64,000 nt of DNA from Streptomyces bottropensis ATCC 25435 (lineage in GTDB: Bacteria; Actinomycetota; Actinomycetes; Streptomycetales; Streptomycetaceae): contig NZ_KB911581.1 of NCBI RefSeq assembly GCF_000383595.1, positions 8,763,519 to 8,827,518 of the forward strand. The letters run 5' to 3'. Numbering within the stretch: the stretch's first letter is position 1; each line of letters starts with the position of its first letter. Shown here piece by piece: positions 30,114-38,699 of the stretch. The position numbers and the translations under genes were made by a program. Below the pieces are notes generated by a model that saw only the letters and a list, made by a program, of their open reading frames with translations, was not told where the DNA came from and made no database searches.

Positions 30114-32422
30114 CGTGCTTCTCCTCGCTGTCCTGTTCGCTGTTCGTCGCCGTTCCCCGCCCCACCCGGTGCGGGGTCGTCCCCGTCCTCGCGGGTGAGG
30201 CGGTCCCAGTCGGTGACGACCGGGACGAGGTCTCCCCCGAGCCACCGGGGGAGCTGATCGCGGTGATGGGCCGAGCCGCTCACGCCGGACGCCCCGAACG
30301 GCACCACCCAGAGGCTGTCCTCGCGCCGGGCCAGGTCCCAGACGTAACGGGCGGCCGGGCCGCGCGCGCTGAGATCGGTGACGCCGGGGACGGCGGAGGT
30401 GCACAGGACGCAGTCGTGGTCCCCGGCGAGCCCCGGCCCGTCGGGCGCGTCCTCGCCGTCGTCCGGGAGCGCGCGCCACGGCACGAGCCGGTGGCTGTCG
30501 CCCCAGGGCCCGATCGCGGCGCCGGCCGCCTCCTCCAGCGCCTCGCGCACCAGCGCGGCCCGGTCGATCCCGTACAACTCCTGCGCCCTGAGCAGATGTT
30601 CGAGCGCGAACCCGATCCGCACGGTGAGCGAGAGCCACGGCCGGAAGACCTCGGGGTACGCCGGCGGCACCGCCAGCGCCGCGAACGCGGGCTCCGCCGC
30701 GAGCCGCCGTACGACCGCCCCGCGCAGCGCCGCGTACGCCGCCGCGTCGACGCTGTCGGCCTCCATCCGCCGGTCCCAGCGCAGAAGGCGGTCGCGGAGC
30801 GCGGCCGCGGCCGGGCTGATCCCCGCGGCCGGCCCGGACCCGCGCTCGCATCCGCCCCCGGACCCGCCCTCGGTACCCGGCGTGCCGGGGGTGGTCTCGG
30901 CGAGGGCGGCCAGGTGGTCCAACAGGGGCCCGGCGGAGGAGAGATGGGTGTCCATGTGCAGGGCGGGCATCTCCGCCGCGGACCACACCCGCCGCTCGTC
31001 CAGCAGCGCGCGGATGCGTTCGGCCCGGTGCGGCGGCGCGAACTCCACGCCCAACGGCGCCGCCGGGCCACGCTGGTTGGCCATCACCGCGACGCCGTCC
31101 TCGAACCCGCCGTACGGCATCTCGTGCCACCCCTGCCACTCGTGTCCCGGCTCCCAGGCCGCGACGACGCGGGTCCGGTTGTCCCGGCCGCGCACCGGCA
31201 CCCGCCCCGCCACCCGGTGCAGCACCCCGCCCCGGGTGTCCGCCGCCAGCACGACGTTCACCGGCTCGGCCCACGCGTCGAACGCCCTGTCCACCTCGGC
31301 GACCTCCCGCGCCCGGAGGAGGGGGAGCAGCGCGCTCAGCCCGAGGTCCCCGGTGACGCGGGGCGGACAGCGGAGGCTGAGGGGACCGACCGGACCGGGT
31401 TCACCCGTGTCCGGCCCTCCGACGACGACCGGCCCCCGCGCGGTCTCGATCACCTCCACCTCCACCGGCTCCCCGCCCGCGACCTCGATGACCTCCACAT
31501 GCCGGTGCGCGGCCCGCCACACCCCGTCGGGATCGAGTGCCTCCACACCGCCGTCCGTGGGCCGCAGCCGCTCCCGGTACAGGTCCTGGTAGTCGGCCAT
31601 GGCGTTGGTGATGGCCCAGGCCACGTCGCCGGTGTGAGCGAAGTGCGCGATGCCCGGCATACCGGGGACGGCGAGGCCGACGACGTCGAACTCGGGGCAG
31701 GAGAGGTGGATCTGCTGGTAGACACCAGGTGCCTCGATGAACCGGTGTGGATCACCGGCGACGACGGCCTGCCCGGTGGCCGTACGCGAGCCGTCGACGA
31801 GCCACCCGTTGCTGCCGGCGGTGGCGGGCCCGTCCGTGGCGAACAGCCCGACCGCGTCGGCACCGAGCTGCCGTACGGCCTCCTCCCGCCAGAGCTTGGC
31901 GGGGAACCCGGCGAACAGGATGTGCGTGGCGAGCCACACACCGAGCGGATGCCAGACCTCCCAGCGCCCGGTCACGAGCCCGGCGCGCTCGAACTCGGGC
32001 GCGCGCCGCCCGCCCTCGGCCAGCCCGTCGTTCACGCCCTCGACGTACGCGCGGACCCAGTCGGCGGTCTCCGGGTCCGTTCTCTCCAGCCGGTCGAAGC
32101 ATCTTCGCGCCGTGTCCTCCAGGCGGGCCCGCCGCGCGAACCGGTCCCAGCCGAGGGAGCCCACGCCCAGGAAGGCGGCGGTGGTGCCCTGGACCCGGTG
32201 GCGTTCGACCTCCAGTTGCCAGGCGCGGTCGAGGGCGGTGACCCGGCCCTGGGCGTGGGCGAGAGCGCGGACGTCGGCGGCGCGGAGGTGGGGGATGCCC
32301 CAGGCGTCGCGGTACGTCCCGTACGCCTGTGGTCCCTGTGACCCTCGCGCCCCCTGCGATTCCCGCGGTCCATGGCTCGACATGCCCCCTCGGACCTGCT
32401 CCCGCCCGCCGATGTCCCGCAT
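30110..32422 (-). CDS. Penicillin acylase family protein
   Basis: A roughly 770-residue Ntn-hydrolase precursor. TYRDAWGIPHLRAADVRALA is the family start, and AGSNGWLVDGSRTATGQAVV carries the conserved Ser that becomes the beta-chain N-terminal nucleophile after autoproteolysis. DPHRFIEAPGVYQQIHLSCP and the later Asn-rich HRDQLPRWLGGDLVPVV support the family. Relatives hydrolyse amide bonds of penicillins, acyl-homoserine lactones or siderophores. It is the first gene of an iron-boxed operon with a siderophore acyltransferase, so an acylated siderophore is a reasonable substrate. I favour the ATG at 32422 (GGAG upstream); the ATG at 32383 is also possible. Confidence 0.85.
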   Translation of the reverse strand: MRDIGGREQVRGGMSSHGPRESQGARGSQGPQAYGTYRDAWGIPHLRAADVRALAHAQGRVTALDRAWQLEVERHRVQGTTAAFLGVGSLGWDRFARRARLEDTARRCFDRLERTDPETADWVRAYVEGVNDGLAEGGRRAPEFERAGLVTGRWEVWHPLGVWLATHILFAGFPAKLWREEAVRQLGADAVGLFATDGPATAGSNGWLVDGSRTATGQAVVAGDPHRFIEAPGVYQQIHLSCPEFDVVGLAVPGMPGIAHFAHTGDVAWAITNAMADYQDLYRERLRPTDGGVEALDPDGVWRAAHRHVEVIEVAGGEPVEVEVIETARGPVVVGGPDTGEPGPVGPLSLRCPPRVTGDLGLSALLPLLRAREVAEVDRAFDAWAEPVNVVLAADTRGGVLHRVAGRVPVRGRDNRTRVVAAWEPGHEWQGWHEMPYGGFEDGVAVMANQRGPAAPLGVEFAPPHRAERIRALLDERRVWSAAEMPALHMDTHLSSAGPLLDHLAALAETTPGTPGTEGGSGGGCERGSGPAAGISPAAAALRDRLLRWDRRMEADSVDAAAYAALRGAVVRRLAAEPAFAALAVPPAYPEVFRPWLSLTVRIGFALEHLLRAQELYGIDRAALVREALEEAAGAAIGPWGDSHRLVPWRALPDDGEDAPDGPGLAGDHDCVLCTSAVPGVTDLSARGPAARYVWDLARREDSLWVVPFGASGVSGSAHHRDQLPRWLGGDLVPVVTDWDRLTREDGDDPAPGGAGNGDEQRTGQRGEAR

Positions 32423-32446
32423 TCCCGTCCCCACTCCACTCACGAT

Positions 32447-32465
32447 TTAGGTTAGCCTCACCTAA
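32447..32465. promoter_or_regulatory. Iron box (DmdR1/IdeR operator)
   Basis: TTAGGTTAGCCTCACCTAA is a close match to the 19-bp iron box recognised by DmdR1/IdeR, an imperfect palindrome. It lies between the divergent penicillin-acylase and siderophore-interacting protein genes, near both probable transcription starts. Iron sufficiency should repress both directions. Confidence 0.9.
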
Positions 32466-32505
32466 GCAATCAGTGATCAAAGCGTACGGGAAGGGTGCAG
32501 AAGCC

Positions 32506-33252
32506 ATGGGGCAGGGGCACGGTTGGGAGGGAGCGGTCCTCAGACTGCTCCGCGGCAAGGACTTCGTCCTCACGGTGACCGGTGCGGAACAGGTCACCGA
32601 GCACTACCGCCGGGTCCACCTCACCGACGGCGGCATGCTCGCGACGACCGGCGTCCACCCGACGATGTGGGTACGCCTCTGGTTCGACGCCGCCGGCAAA
32701 CCGCACCAGCGGGCCTACACCCTGGTCGATCCCGACCCGGCCGCCGGCACCTTCAGCCTGGAGTTCGCCCTCCACGACGGCCACGCCAGCGACTGGGCCC
32801 GCACCGCGAAGTCCGGCGACACCATCGAGGCCACGGTCCAGGGCACCGCCTTCACCGAGCCCGACCCCACCCCGTCCCACATCCTCGCCATCGGCGACCC
32901 GGCCTCCCTCCCGGCCCTCAACTCCCTCCTGGGCGCACTCCCGTCGGCCCCGGCGACGATCTGGTTCGAGACGCCGACGGACACCGGGGCCCCCACCCCC
33001 GAGGCGGGCGGGCTCCCCCTCCGCCTCGACCCCACCCGCCACGACCTCCGCCCGGTCCCCCGCCAGGACGCCGGCGCCCGCCTCCTCACCCGGGTGAGAG
33101 CCGACGCACCCGCCCTCCTGGCGAACACCCCCGCCCCCTACGTCTGGATCGCCTGCGACACCACGACGACCCGCTCCCTGACGACGTACTTCCGCAAGGA
33201 ACTGGGCCTGCCGAAGCAGCGGACGCACGCGCTGGGCTACTGGCGCCCGTGA
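32506..33252 (+). CDS. Siderophore-interacting protein (SIP), FAD-type ferric reductase
   Basis: A 248-residue protein of the SIP family. VTGAEQVTEHYRRVHLTDGG and RAYTLVDPDPAAGTFSLEFA (with the RxYT FAD motif) form the FAD-binding barrel, and HILAIGDPASLPALNSLLGA starts the NAD(P)H domain. YVWIACDTTTTRSLTTYFRK is the conserved C-terminal segment. The protein reduces ferric siderophores in the cytoplasm to release iron. The ATG at 32506 lies behind GGGAAGGG. Its promoter contains the iron box. Confidence 0.92.
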   Translation: MGQGHGWEGAVLRLLRGKDFVLTVTGAEQVTEHYRRVHLTDGGMLATTGVHPTMWVRLWFDAAGKPHQRAYTLVDPDPAAGTFSLEFALHDGHASDWARTAKSGDTIEATVQGTAFTEPDPTPSHILAIGDPASLPALNSLLGALPSAPATIWFETPTDTGAPTPEAGGLPLRLDPTRHDLRPVPRQDAGARLLTRVRADAPALLANTPAPYVWIACDTTTTRSLTTYFRKELGLPKQRTHALGYWRP

Positions 33253-33316
33253 GGCGGCCGGCACCCTCCCCCGGGGCCGGGCTGCGGGGGGCCGCCCGGC
33301 GGGCGATCATCGGGGC

Positions 33317-33910
33317 ATGAACGTCACCCTTCACCTCGCCCAGGACCCCGAGGCGGACGAGCTCCTCGGGCGCAGTCCGCTCGCCGCGCTGGTCGGCATG
33401 CTGCTGGACCAGCAGGTGCCGATGGAGTGGGCGTTCAAGGGCCCGTGGACCATCGCGCACCGGCTCGGCGCGGACGACCTGGACGCCCACGAGATCGCGG
33501 CGGCCGATCCGGAGTCGTTCGTCGCGCTGCTGTCGGCCAAACCGGCGGTGCACCGCTACCCCGGTTCCATGGCGAAGCGGATCCAGCAGCTGTGCCAGTA
33601 CCTCGTCGACCACTACGACGGCGACGCGAGCGCGGTCTGGCAGGACGCGGCGACCGGCGGGGAACTGCTCTCCCGCCTCGAATCCCTCCCCGGCTTCGGC
33701 CGCCAGAAGGCCCAGATCTTCCTGGCCCTCCTCGGCAAACAACTCGGCGTCCGCCCCACCGGCTGGCGCGAAGCCGCCGGGTCCTACGGCGACCCCGACT
33801 CCTTTCGCTCCGTGGCCGACATCAAGGGCCCCGACTCGCTGGCCAGGGTCCGGGCCCACAAGCAGGAGATGAAGGCGGCGGCCAAGGCGGCGAAGGCCTC
33901 CGGCACGTAA
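33317..33910 (+). CDS. HhH-GPD family base-excision repair protein
   Basis: A 197-residue protein. DQQVPMEWAFKGPWTIAHRL and the helix-hairpin-helix LESLPGFGRQKAQIFLALLG define the HhH-GPD superfamily. I do not see the Lys/Asp pair or the Cys cluster of EndoIII clearly, so the exact glycosylase activity is open. Conserved actinobacterial members of this length are annotated as HhH-GPD-type base excision repair proteins. It is followed by 350 bases of non-coding sequence. Confidence 0.85.
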   Translation: MNVTLHLAQDPEADELLGRSPLAALVGMLLDQQVPMEWAFKGPWTIAHRLGADDLDAHEIAAADPESFVALLSAKPAVHRYPGSMAKRIQQLCQYLVDHYDGDASAVWQDAATGGELLSRLESLPGFGRQKAQIFLALLGKQLGVRPTGWREAAGSYGDPDSFRSVADIKGPDSLARVRAHKQEMKAAAKAAKASGT

Positions 33911-34261
33911 CCGCGAAGACGGAGCCGACGGCCGCATCCCGGCACGCGCTCCACCCACGCCACCGGGAGCAGCCGTGGCGCGGCTCCGAAGACTTCCCGG
34001 CGACATCGAGGCACCCCTGCGGAGAAGTCCGGACGACGCGACGAGGAACCCCGGCGCGTCCGGGGCGAAACCCCGGGAGAATCCCCGACCCGCGCCGCGC
34101 GGCGGACGCGCCGCACCCCCGAAAGAACCCCGGCGGGCACCCACCACCGCCACCGGACCCTCACAGAATCACCGGTATGCCCTACTTCGCTCCACCTTTT
34201 CCGCGCCCGCACTCCGCCGCCATGGCTGCGCCCGGAACGTCTTGACCGGTAGGCTTTCCGT
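33911..34261. other. Non-coding stretch with a leaderless-type promoter at its end
   Basis: No coding frame in this 350-bp region has codon use or a start signal like its neighbours. At 34250-34255 there is TAGGCT, which matches a -10 hexamer (TAnnnT), 6 bases before the GTG of the next gene. That spacing suggests a leaderless mRNA. Otherwise I see only GC-rich sequence. Confidence 0.45.
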
Positions 34262-34558
34262 GTGATCTTCAAGCGCATCGGAAACGGCCGGCCGTACCCC
34301 GACCACGGCCGGGAAAGCACCCGGCAGTGGGCGGACGTCGCGCCGCGCCCGGTCCGCCTCGATCAGCTCGTGACGACCAAGGGGCAGCTGGACCTGGAGA
34401 CCCTCCTCGCCGAGGACTCCACGTTCTACGGCGACCTCTTCGCGCACGTGGTGAAGTGGCAGGGCGATCTGTACCTGGAGGACGGCCTCCACCGCGCGGT
34501 CCGCGCGGCCCTCCAGCAACGCCAGGTGCTCCACGCCCGCGTCCTGGAACTGGACTAG
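34262..34558 (+). CDS. Small conserved protein with ParB-like GDLYLEDGLHR motif
   Basis: A 98-residue protein. The core VRLDQLVTTKGQLDLETLLA, then VVKWQGDLYLEDGLHRAVRA, resembles the small ParB/sulfiredoxin-like fold, whose DGxHR motif binds nucleotides or a nucleic-acid ligand. It is too short to be a ParB chromosome-partition protein. I am not aware of a proven function. The GTG at 34262 follows a -10-like TAGGCT with only 6 bases between, so translation may be leaderless. It lies upstream of the LytR_C gene. Confidence 0.7.
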   Translation: MIFKRIGNGRPYPDHGRESTRQWADVAPRPVRLDQLVTTKGQLDLETLLAEDSTFYGDLFAHVVKWQGDLYLEDGLHRAVRAALQQRQVLHARVLELD

Positions 34559-34654
34559 CCCGCACGGAAGCCGGTTGGCCCTTTCGGGTTGGACCACAGC
34601 GCGGTGAATGATCATCTAGTAGGCATCACCGTCCAACGGCACTACGCTGCGCCC

Positions 34655-35323
34655 ATGAGCATGCTGACCCCTCCCGGCATGGGCGGCCAGTACCGGATCA
34701 CGGGGGACAAGTACCCGAAGCTGCGTCGGCCCAGGAGGCGGCGCAGGCTCGTCCTCGCCGTCCTCGCGTCCGTGACGTCGCTGGGCCTCGTGGGCTGGGG
34801 AACCCTGCAGCTCATCGACGTCTTCACCGGTGACGGGGACCAGGCCGCCGCGGCCGGCCCCAAGGCGGACTGCGCGTCCCGCGTGAGCCCGTCCCCGAAA
34901 GCGAGCGGACCGGCCGGGAAGTCCGGGGTGTCCGCGAAGGGCTACCCCGCACCGGGCAGGATCACCGTCAACGTCCTCAACGCCACCCCCCGGGCCGGTC
35001 TCGCCAAGGAGACCGCCGCCGAGCTGAAGAAGCGTGGCTTCCGCATCGGGAACGTGGGCAACGCGACCAAGGAGTACGACAAGAAGGTCAAGGGCGCCGG
35101 GATACTGCTCGGCGCGAAGGCCGCCGCCGACGCGGCGCTGCCCGTCCTCAACACCCAGCTCGCCGGGGCGCGGCTGAAGACCGACGGTCGTACGAAGGCC
35201 ACCGAGGTGGACCTCGTCATCGGCACCGGCTTCAAGGCCCTCAGCAAGCAGAAGGACGCCGACCGGGCCCTGGCCGAACTGACCAGGCCCGAGCCGACGC
35301 CCAGCACCACCGGAACCTGCTGA
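34655..35323 (+). CDS. LytR C-terminal domain (LytR_C) membrane protein
   Basis: A 222-residue membrane-anchored protein. After a basic N-terminus (PKLRRPRRRRRLVLAVLASV) there is a single transmembrane helix near residues 30-50, then an extracellular Ser/Lys/Pro linker with one Cys (ADCASRVSP). The C-terminal LytR_C domain begins ITVNVLNATPRAGLAKETAA and continues to LVIGTGFKALSK. Such proteins lack the LCP catalytic domain and probably bind cell-wall glycopolymer. The start is the ATG at 34655 or the second Met two codons on. It converges on upp. Confidence 0.85.
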   Translation: MSMLTPPGMGGQYRITGDKYPKLRRPRRRRRLVLAVLASVTSLGLVGWGTLQLIDVFTGDGDQAAAAGPKADCASRVSPSPKASGPAGKSGVSAKGYPAPGRITVNVLNATPRAGLAKETAAELKKRGFRIGNVGNATKEYDKKVKGAGILLGAKAAADAALPVLNTQLAGARLKTDGRTKATEVDLVIGTGFKALSKQKDADRALAELTRPEPTPSTTGTC

Positions 35324-35350
35324 CCCCGAGGGCCCTACACACGCACGGGT

Positions 35351-35986
35351 CTACTCCGCGGCACCGTAGAGCCGGTCGCCCGCGTCTCCCAGGCCCGGCA
35401 CGATGTAGCCGTGCTCGTTGAGGCGCTCGTCGACGGCGGCGGTCACGACCGTCACCGGTGAGCCGGCCAGCTCCCGCTCCATGATCTCGACGCCCTCGGG
35501 TGCGGCCAGGAGCACCACGGCGGTCACGTCGTCGGCACCGCGGGCGATCAGCTCGCGGATCGCGGCGACCAGGGTGCCGCCGGTGGCGAGCATGGGGTCG
35601 AGGACGTACACCTGACGCCCGGAGAGATCCTCCGGCATGCGGGTGGCGTACGTGGAGGCCTCCAGCGTCTCCTCGTTGCGGATCATGCCGAGGAAGCCCA
35701 CCTCGGCGGTCGGCAGCAGCCGGACCATGCCGTCGAGCATGCCGAGGCCGGCCCGGAGGATGGGCACCACGAGCGGGCGCGGGTGGGAGAGCTTGACGCC
35801 CGTGGTCGACGCCACCGGCGTCGTGATGTCGACCAGCTCGGTGCGCACGTCCCGCGTGGCCTCGTAGGCGAGCAGGGTGACCAGTTCGTCGGCGAGGCGA
35901 CGGAAGGTCGGGGAGTCGGTGCGCCGGTCGCGCAGCGTGGTGAGCTTGTGGGCGACCAGAGGGTGGTCGACGACGTGGAGACGCAT
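35351..35986 (-). CDS. upp: Uracil phosphoribosyltransferase
   Basis: A 211-residue enzyme that converts uracil and PRPP to UMP in pyrimidine salvage. VYVLDPMLATGGTLVAAIRE is the PRPP-binding motif, and PILRAGLGMLDGMVRLLPTA is the conserved region near residue 80. The final YIVPGLGDAGDRLYG is the uracil-binding end of the family. Length and order of motifs match bacterial Upp fully. The start is MRLHVVDHPLV. It is convergent with the LytR_C gene and divergent from the low-complexity gene to its right. Confidence 0.97.
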   Translation of the reverse strand: MRLHVVDHPLVAHKLTTLRDRRTDSPTFRRLADELVTLLAYEATRDVRTELVDITTPVASTTGVKLSHPRPLVVPILRAGLGMLDGMVRLLPTAEVGFLGMIRNEETLEASTYATRMPEDLSGRQVYVLDPMLATGGTLVAAIRELIARGADDVTAVVLLAAPEGVEIMERELAGSPVTVVTAAVDERLNEHGYIVPGLGDAGDRLYGAAE

Positions 35987-36090
35987 GTCCACAACAGTAG
36001 CTGGGGCAACAGGCCCGGGCGCCCCCTCACCCTCCCCCACCCGCCGCGCCTTCCCGATGGCATCAAACCCGCCATCGGAGGGAAAGTGGG

Positions 36091-36786
36091 ATGAACGGAG
36101 CGGCGACGGAACGACCGGCGCCTGACGGTGGTGAGCCCATGCCAGACCCGAACAACGCTTCCCCACGTCCCCGGGGCACCCGCACGGGGCCCGACCAGGC
36201 CGAGCGGCGCAACGCGCCCGACCGGCGGACCGGAAGGTCCGCGCGGACAGCGGGCGGTACGACGCGTACGGCCGAGGGAGCGGAACGACCAGGCGGCCGA
36301 GCGAAGCCGCAGGCCTCCGCCGGGACGGCCGGCCGCACGACGCGGCCGCCCGGCGGTACGGCGCGAACCCCCACCGGGACGGCGCGGGGCGCCGGTCCGC
36401 CGGCGCGGGCGGGCGACCGGGCAGCGCGCACGGGCGAGGGACCGGCGCGGACCACGGGACGGACGGCGCCCCCGGCGGACGAGACGGCGCGGACGACCGG
36501 GCGCGCCACGTCCCCGGCGGACAGGACGGCGCGGGGAACCGGAAACGCGCCTCGGGAAGCGGCGGGAAAGGCGCGGGTGGCGGTGCGAGGGGCCGAAGAG
36601 GTGGCGGACATGGCTGATGGGGCGCAGGGCGGCGGGCGGGAGAACGAGGCGGCCCGTCGGCGCCGACGGGCACAGTTCCTGCGGGAACTGACGGAGGCGC
36701 GGGAGCTGCGCGACCGGGTCCAGCCGCGCCGCGCCAAGGCCGCCCGGCTCCGCCACGCCATGCGCATGCGCACCTTCCGCTGGTGA
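36091..36786 (+). CDS. Low-complexity Arg/Thr/Gly/Pro protein with conserved basic C-terminus
   Basis: A 231-residue frame with a good Shine-Dalgarno (GGAGGG, 8 bases before the ATG). Residues about 20-165 are a disordered Thr/Ala/Gly/Arg/Pro repeat. The last 58 residues (from MADGAQGGGRENEAARRRRR, then AQFLRELTEARELRDRVQ and HAMRMRTFRW) look like a small conserved basic protein of Streptomyces. An alternative is that only the C-terminal part is translated from the ATG at 36610, preceded by GAGGTGG. I do not recognise a function; the coiled-coil-like basic end could bind nucleic acid or membrane. Confidence 0.55.
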   Translation: MNGAATERPAPDGGEPMPDPNNASPRPRGTRTGPDQAERRNAPDRRTGRSARTAGGTTRTAEGAERPGGRAKPQASAGTAGRTTRPPGGTARTPTGTARGAGPPARAGDRAARTGEGPARTTGRTAPPADETARTTGRATSPADRTARGTGNAPREAAGKARVAVRGAEEVADMADGAQGGGRENEAARRRRRAQFLRELTEARELRDRVQPRRAKAARLRHAMRMRTFRW

Positions 36787-37128
36787 CCCGGCCGCCCCGC
36801 ACTCTCGGCTCCTCCCCCGCACCCTCCCCTCCCACGGGAGCCGTGCGACGTGTTCCTGGGGCCCGAGTGGGGCGTTCACGGGGTGGTCGTGCATATGCGG
36901 CCGGGATCTGCGCGTACGATCCGCTGGTGGCGGCAACAGGTGCCCAGGTGAACGGCGGCCCCACCGGCGATCAAAAGAGCCGGACACAGGGAGCCGAAGA
37001 CGTCCCCTGAGCGCTCCGTTTCTGCCACGATTCCGAGTGGGTGGGGCTCGGACCGCAAGCCTCCCCATCCACAACATCCGCCGGGGGGACCCCCGACCGG
37101 CACACCTATGACCAGTGGGAGAGTCACG
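36787..37128. other. Non-coding region ahead of the tadA operon
   Basis: This 340-bp region is GC-rich and holds the promoter for the deaminase-associated protein and tadA. I see no RNA gene, repeat or coding frame that I would defend. A GGGAGAG Shine-Dalgarno at 37117-37123 marks its end. Confidence 0.45.
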
Positions 37129-37653
37129 GTGTACTTCGCCGCACTGCTCGCGCGCACCGAAGACGGGTGGGAAGCGAGCGACACAGAGCTCGACGATGTG
37201 GAAACCCTGTCGGATCTGGCCGACCTGGCCCGTGAAGCCTCGCCCGGCGACGACACGGTGCTGGTGCTCATCGAGCAGGAGGACGCCTGGTTCGGCGTCG
37301 TCCGCATCGATGGCGAGGACGACCCTCGTATCTACGTGTCGGACGCCGCCGCCGCTGCCCGCAGCAGCTACGGCGAGATCCTGCTCACCGACGAACTGCT
37401 CGGAAGGGAGCCCGGCGACGACACCCCCGACCTGGAGTCGCTCGATCTCGACGGCACCGAGGACGGCGAGTCCGACGACGAGGACGACGACACGTCCGCC
37501 GAGGCCGTGCCGCACAGCCCCGTCGGCGACACCGAGATCCTGAACGACCTGGGGGTGGGCGAGAAGGAGCTGCGCGCTCTCGACGCCGACGACGCCCTCG
37601 GCTCGATCGCCGAGGTTCTCGGGGCGTCGGAGGTCCTGGAGACGGTCCGCTGA
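37129..37653 (+). CDS. tRNA adenosine deaminase-associated protein
   Basis: A 174-residue acidic protein, beginning with a GTG (VYFAALLARTEDGWEASDTE) that has GGGAGAG 6-8 bases upstream; the ATG seven codons earlier lacks one. The family is conserved in actinobacteria next to tadA and is named for that linkage. The middle is very acidic (DDEDDDTSAE, about residues 115-130). The C-terminal EKELRALDADDALGSIAEVL is conserved. It may support TadA stability or tRNA handling; direct evidence for the role is lacking. It is followed 40 bp later by tadA. Confidence 0.82.
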   Translation: MYFAALLARTEDGWEASDTELDDVETLSDLADLAREASPGDDTVLVLIEQEDAWFGVVRIDGEDDPRIYVSDAAAAARSSYGEILLTDELLGREPGDDTPDLESLDLDGTEDGESDDEDDDTSAEAVPHSPVGDTEILNDLGVGEKELRALDADDALGSIAEVLGASEVLETVR

Positions 37654-37693
37654 GTGCGGTGAGTCCGCCGAGTCCGTCGGCTGTGTTCCCCCG

Positions 37694-38287
37694 GTGACCG
37701 GCGCGGTGGCACCGGGCGGACCCGATCCCGTCCGTGACCCCTGGCGGTCCGCGATGCGGCTCGCCCTGGCCGAGGCCGGGCGGGCCGCCGAGGGCGGCGA
37801 CGTCCCGGTCGGCGCGGTCGTCCTGGCCCCGGACGGCACGACCGTCCTGGCCACCGGGCACAACGAACGCGAGGCGACCGGGGACCCGACCGCCCACGCC
37901 GAGGTACTGGCCCTGCGCCGGGCGGCCGCCGCCCTGCGGGCTCCCACGACGCGGACCACCTCCGGTGAAGACGGCGGAGGCGACGAGAACGGCAAGGACG
38001 GTGTCGGCGAGAGCGGTGCCGGCAAGGCAGGACGACCGGGCGAGTGGCGGCTGACCGGCTGCACCCTGGTCGTCACCCTCGAACCCTGCACGATGTGCGC
38101 GGGCGCGCTCGTGCAGTCCCGGATCGACCGGGTCGTCTACGGCGCCCGCGACGAGAAGGCCGGGGCCACCGGCTCCGTCTGGGACGTCGTACGCGACCGG
38201 CGCCTCAACCACCGCCCCGAGGTCGTCGAAGGCGTCCTCGCCGACGACTGCGCCCGGCTCCTCACCGAGTTCTTCCGCACCCGCTGA
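37694..38287 (+). CDS. tadA: tRNA adenosine(34) deaminase
   Basis: A 197-residue zinc-dependent deaminase that converts A34 to inosine in tRNA-Arg(ACG); that tRNA is itself encoded in this window. The active site is HAE (His68, Glu70) and PCTMC (Cys132, Cys135). AAEGGDVPVGAVVLAPDGTT is the family start. Between the two motifs there is a Gly/Asp/Glu/Lys-rich insert of about 33 residues (83-116) that replaces the short loop found in most TadA proteins. The start is a GTG at 37694. It directly follows the deaminase-associated protein gene, probably in one transcript. Confidence 0.92.
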   Translation: MTGAVAPGGPDPVRDPWRSAMRLALAEAGRAAEGGDVPVGAVVLAPDGTTVLATGHNEREATGDPTAHAEVLALRRAAAALRAPTTRTTSGEDGGGDENGKDGVGESGAGKAGRPGEWRLTGCTLVVTLEPCTMCAGALVQSRIDRVVYGARDEKAGATGSVWDVVRDRRLNHRPEVVEGVLADDCARLLTEFFRTR

Positions 38288-38341
38288 GACCCCTCCATAC
38301 CGATTTCAAAGCACGCCCCACCTTGCTGTAAGGTCTCCCTC

Positions 38342-38426
38342 GGTAGCGTGTCCGAGCGGCCGAAGGAGCTCGCCTCGAAAGCGAGTGTGGCGCAAGTCAC
38401 CGAGGGTTCAAATCCCTCCGCTACCG
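38342..38426 (+). tRNA. tRNA-Ser (anticodon CGA)
   Basis: An 85-base type II tRNA. Acceptor strands GGTAGCG and CGCTACC pair fully, with discriminator G. The anticodon loop CTCGAAA gives CGA, reading UCG. A long variable arm and the T arm GAGGG-TTCAAAT-CCCTC are present. CCA is not encoded. Confidence 0.96.
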
Positions 38427-38432
38427 CAGAAG

Positions 38433-38461
38433 AAGGGCCCGGTCCATTGGACCGGGCCCTT
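38433..38461 (+). terminator. Terminator of tRNA-Ser(CGA)
   Basis: A perfect 13-bp stem (AAGGGCCCGGTCC) around the loop ATT, starting 6 bases after the tRNA. No T run follows, but stem strength and position support termination. Confidence 0.85.
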
Positions 38462-38699
38462 CGCGTTTGAGGCGTTGAGACGTGGGGGCGTGCGGGCGTG
38501 CGGGGCGGCACTTCGAGGTGGGCGACGCGCTCCTGAGCACCTGGGCATGCACACCCGGCGCGTCGGCACAACCCGGGAATCGCCGGAACAGTGATCTCCG
38601 TTTCCCGTGCTTGTCTTGGGGCGGCGCCGCCGGGTTCGGTACGCGGTGCCCACGGCTGAGCCGTAGAAGCTGTCCGTCGCCGGAGGGGAAGTCCTTGTC

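Noticed and set aside
33975..34261. A small coding frame in the 33911-34261 gap
   Set aside because: Codon use is unlike the neighbours, no Shine-Dalgarno is present and the predicted protein is composition-driven.
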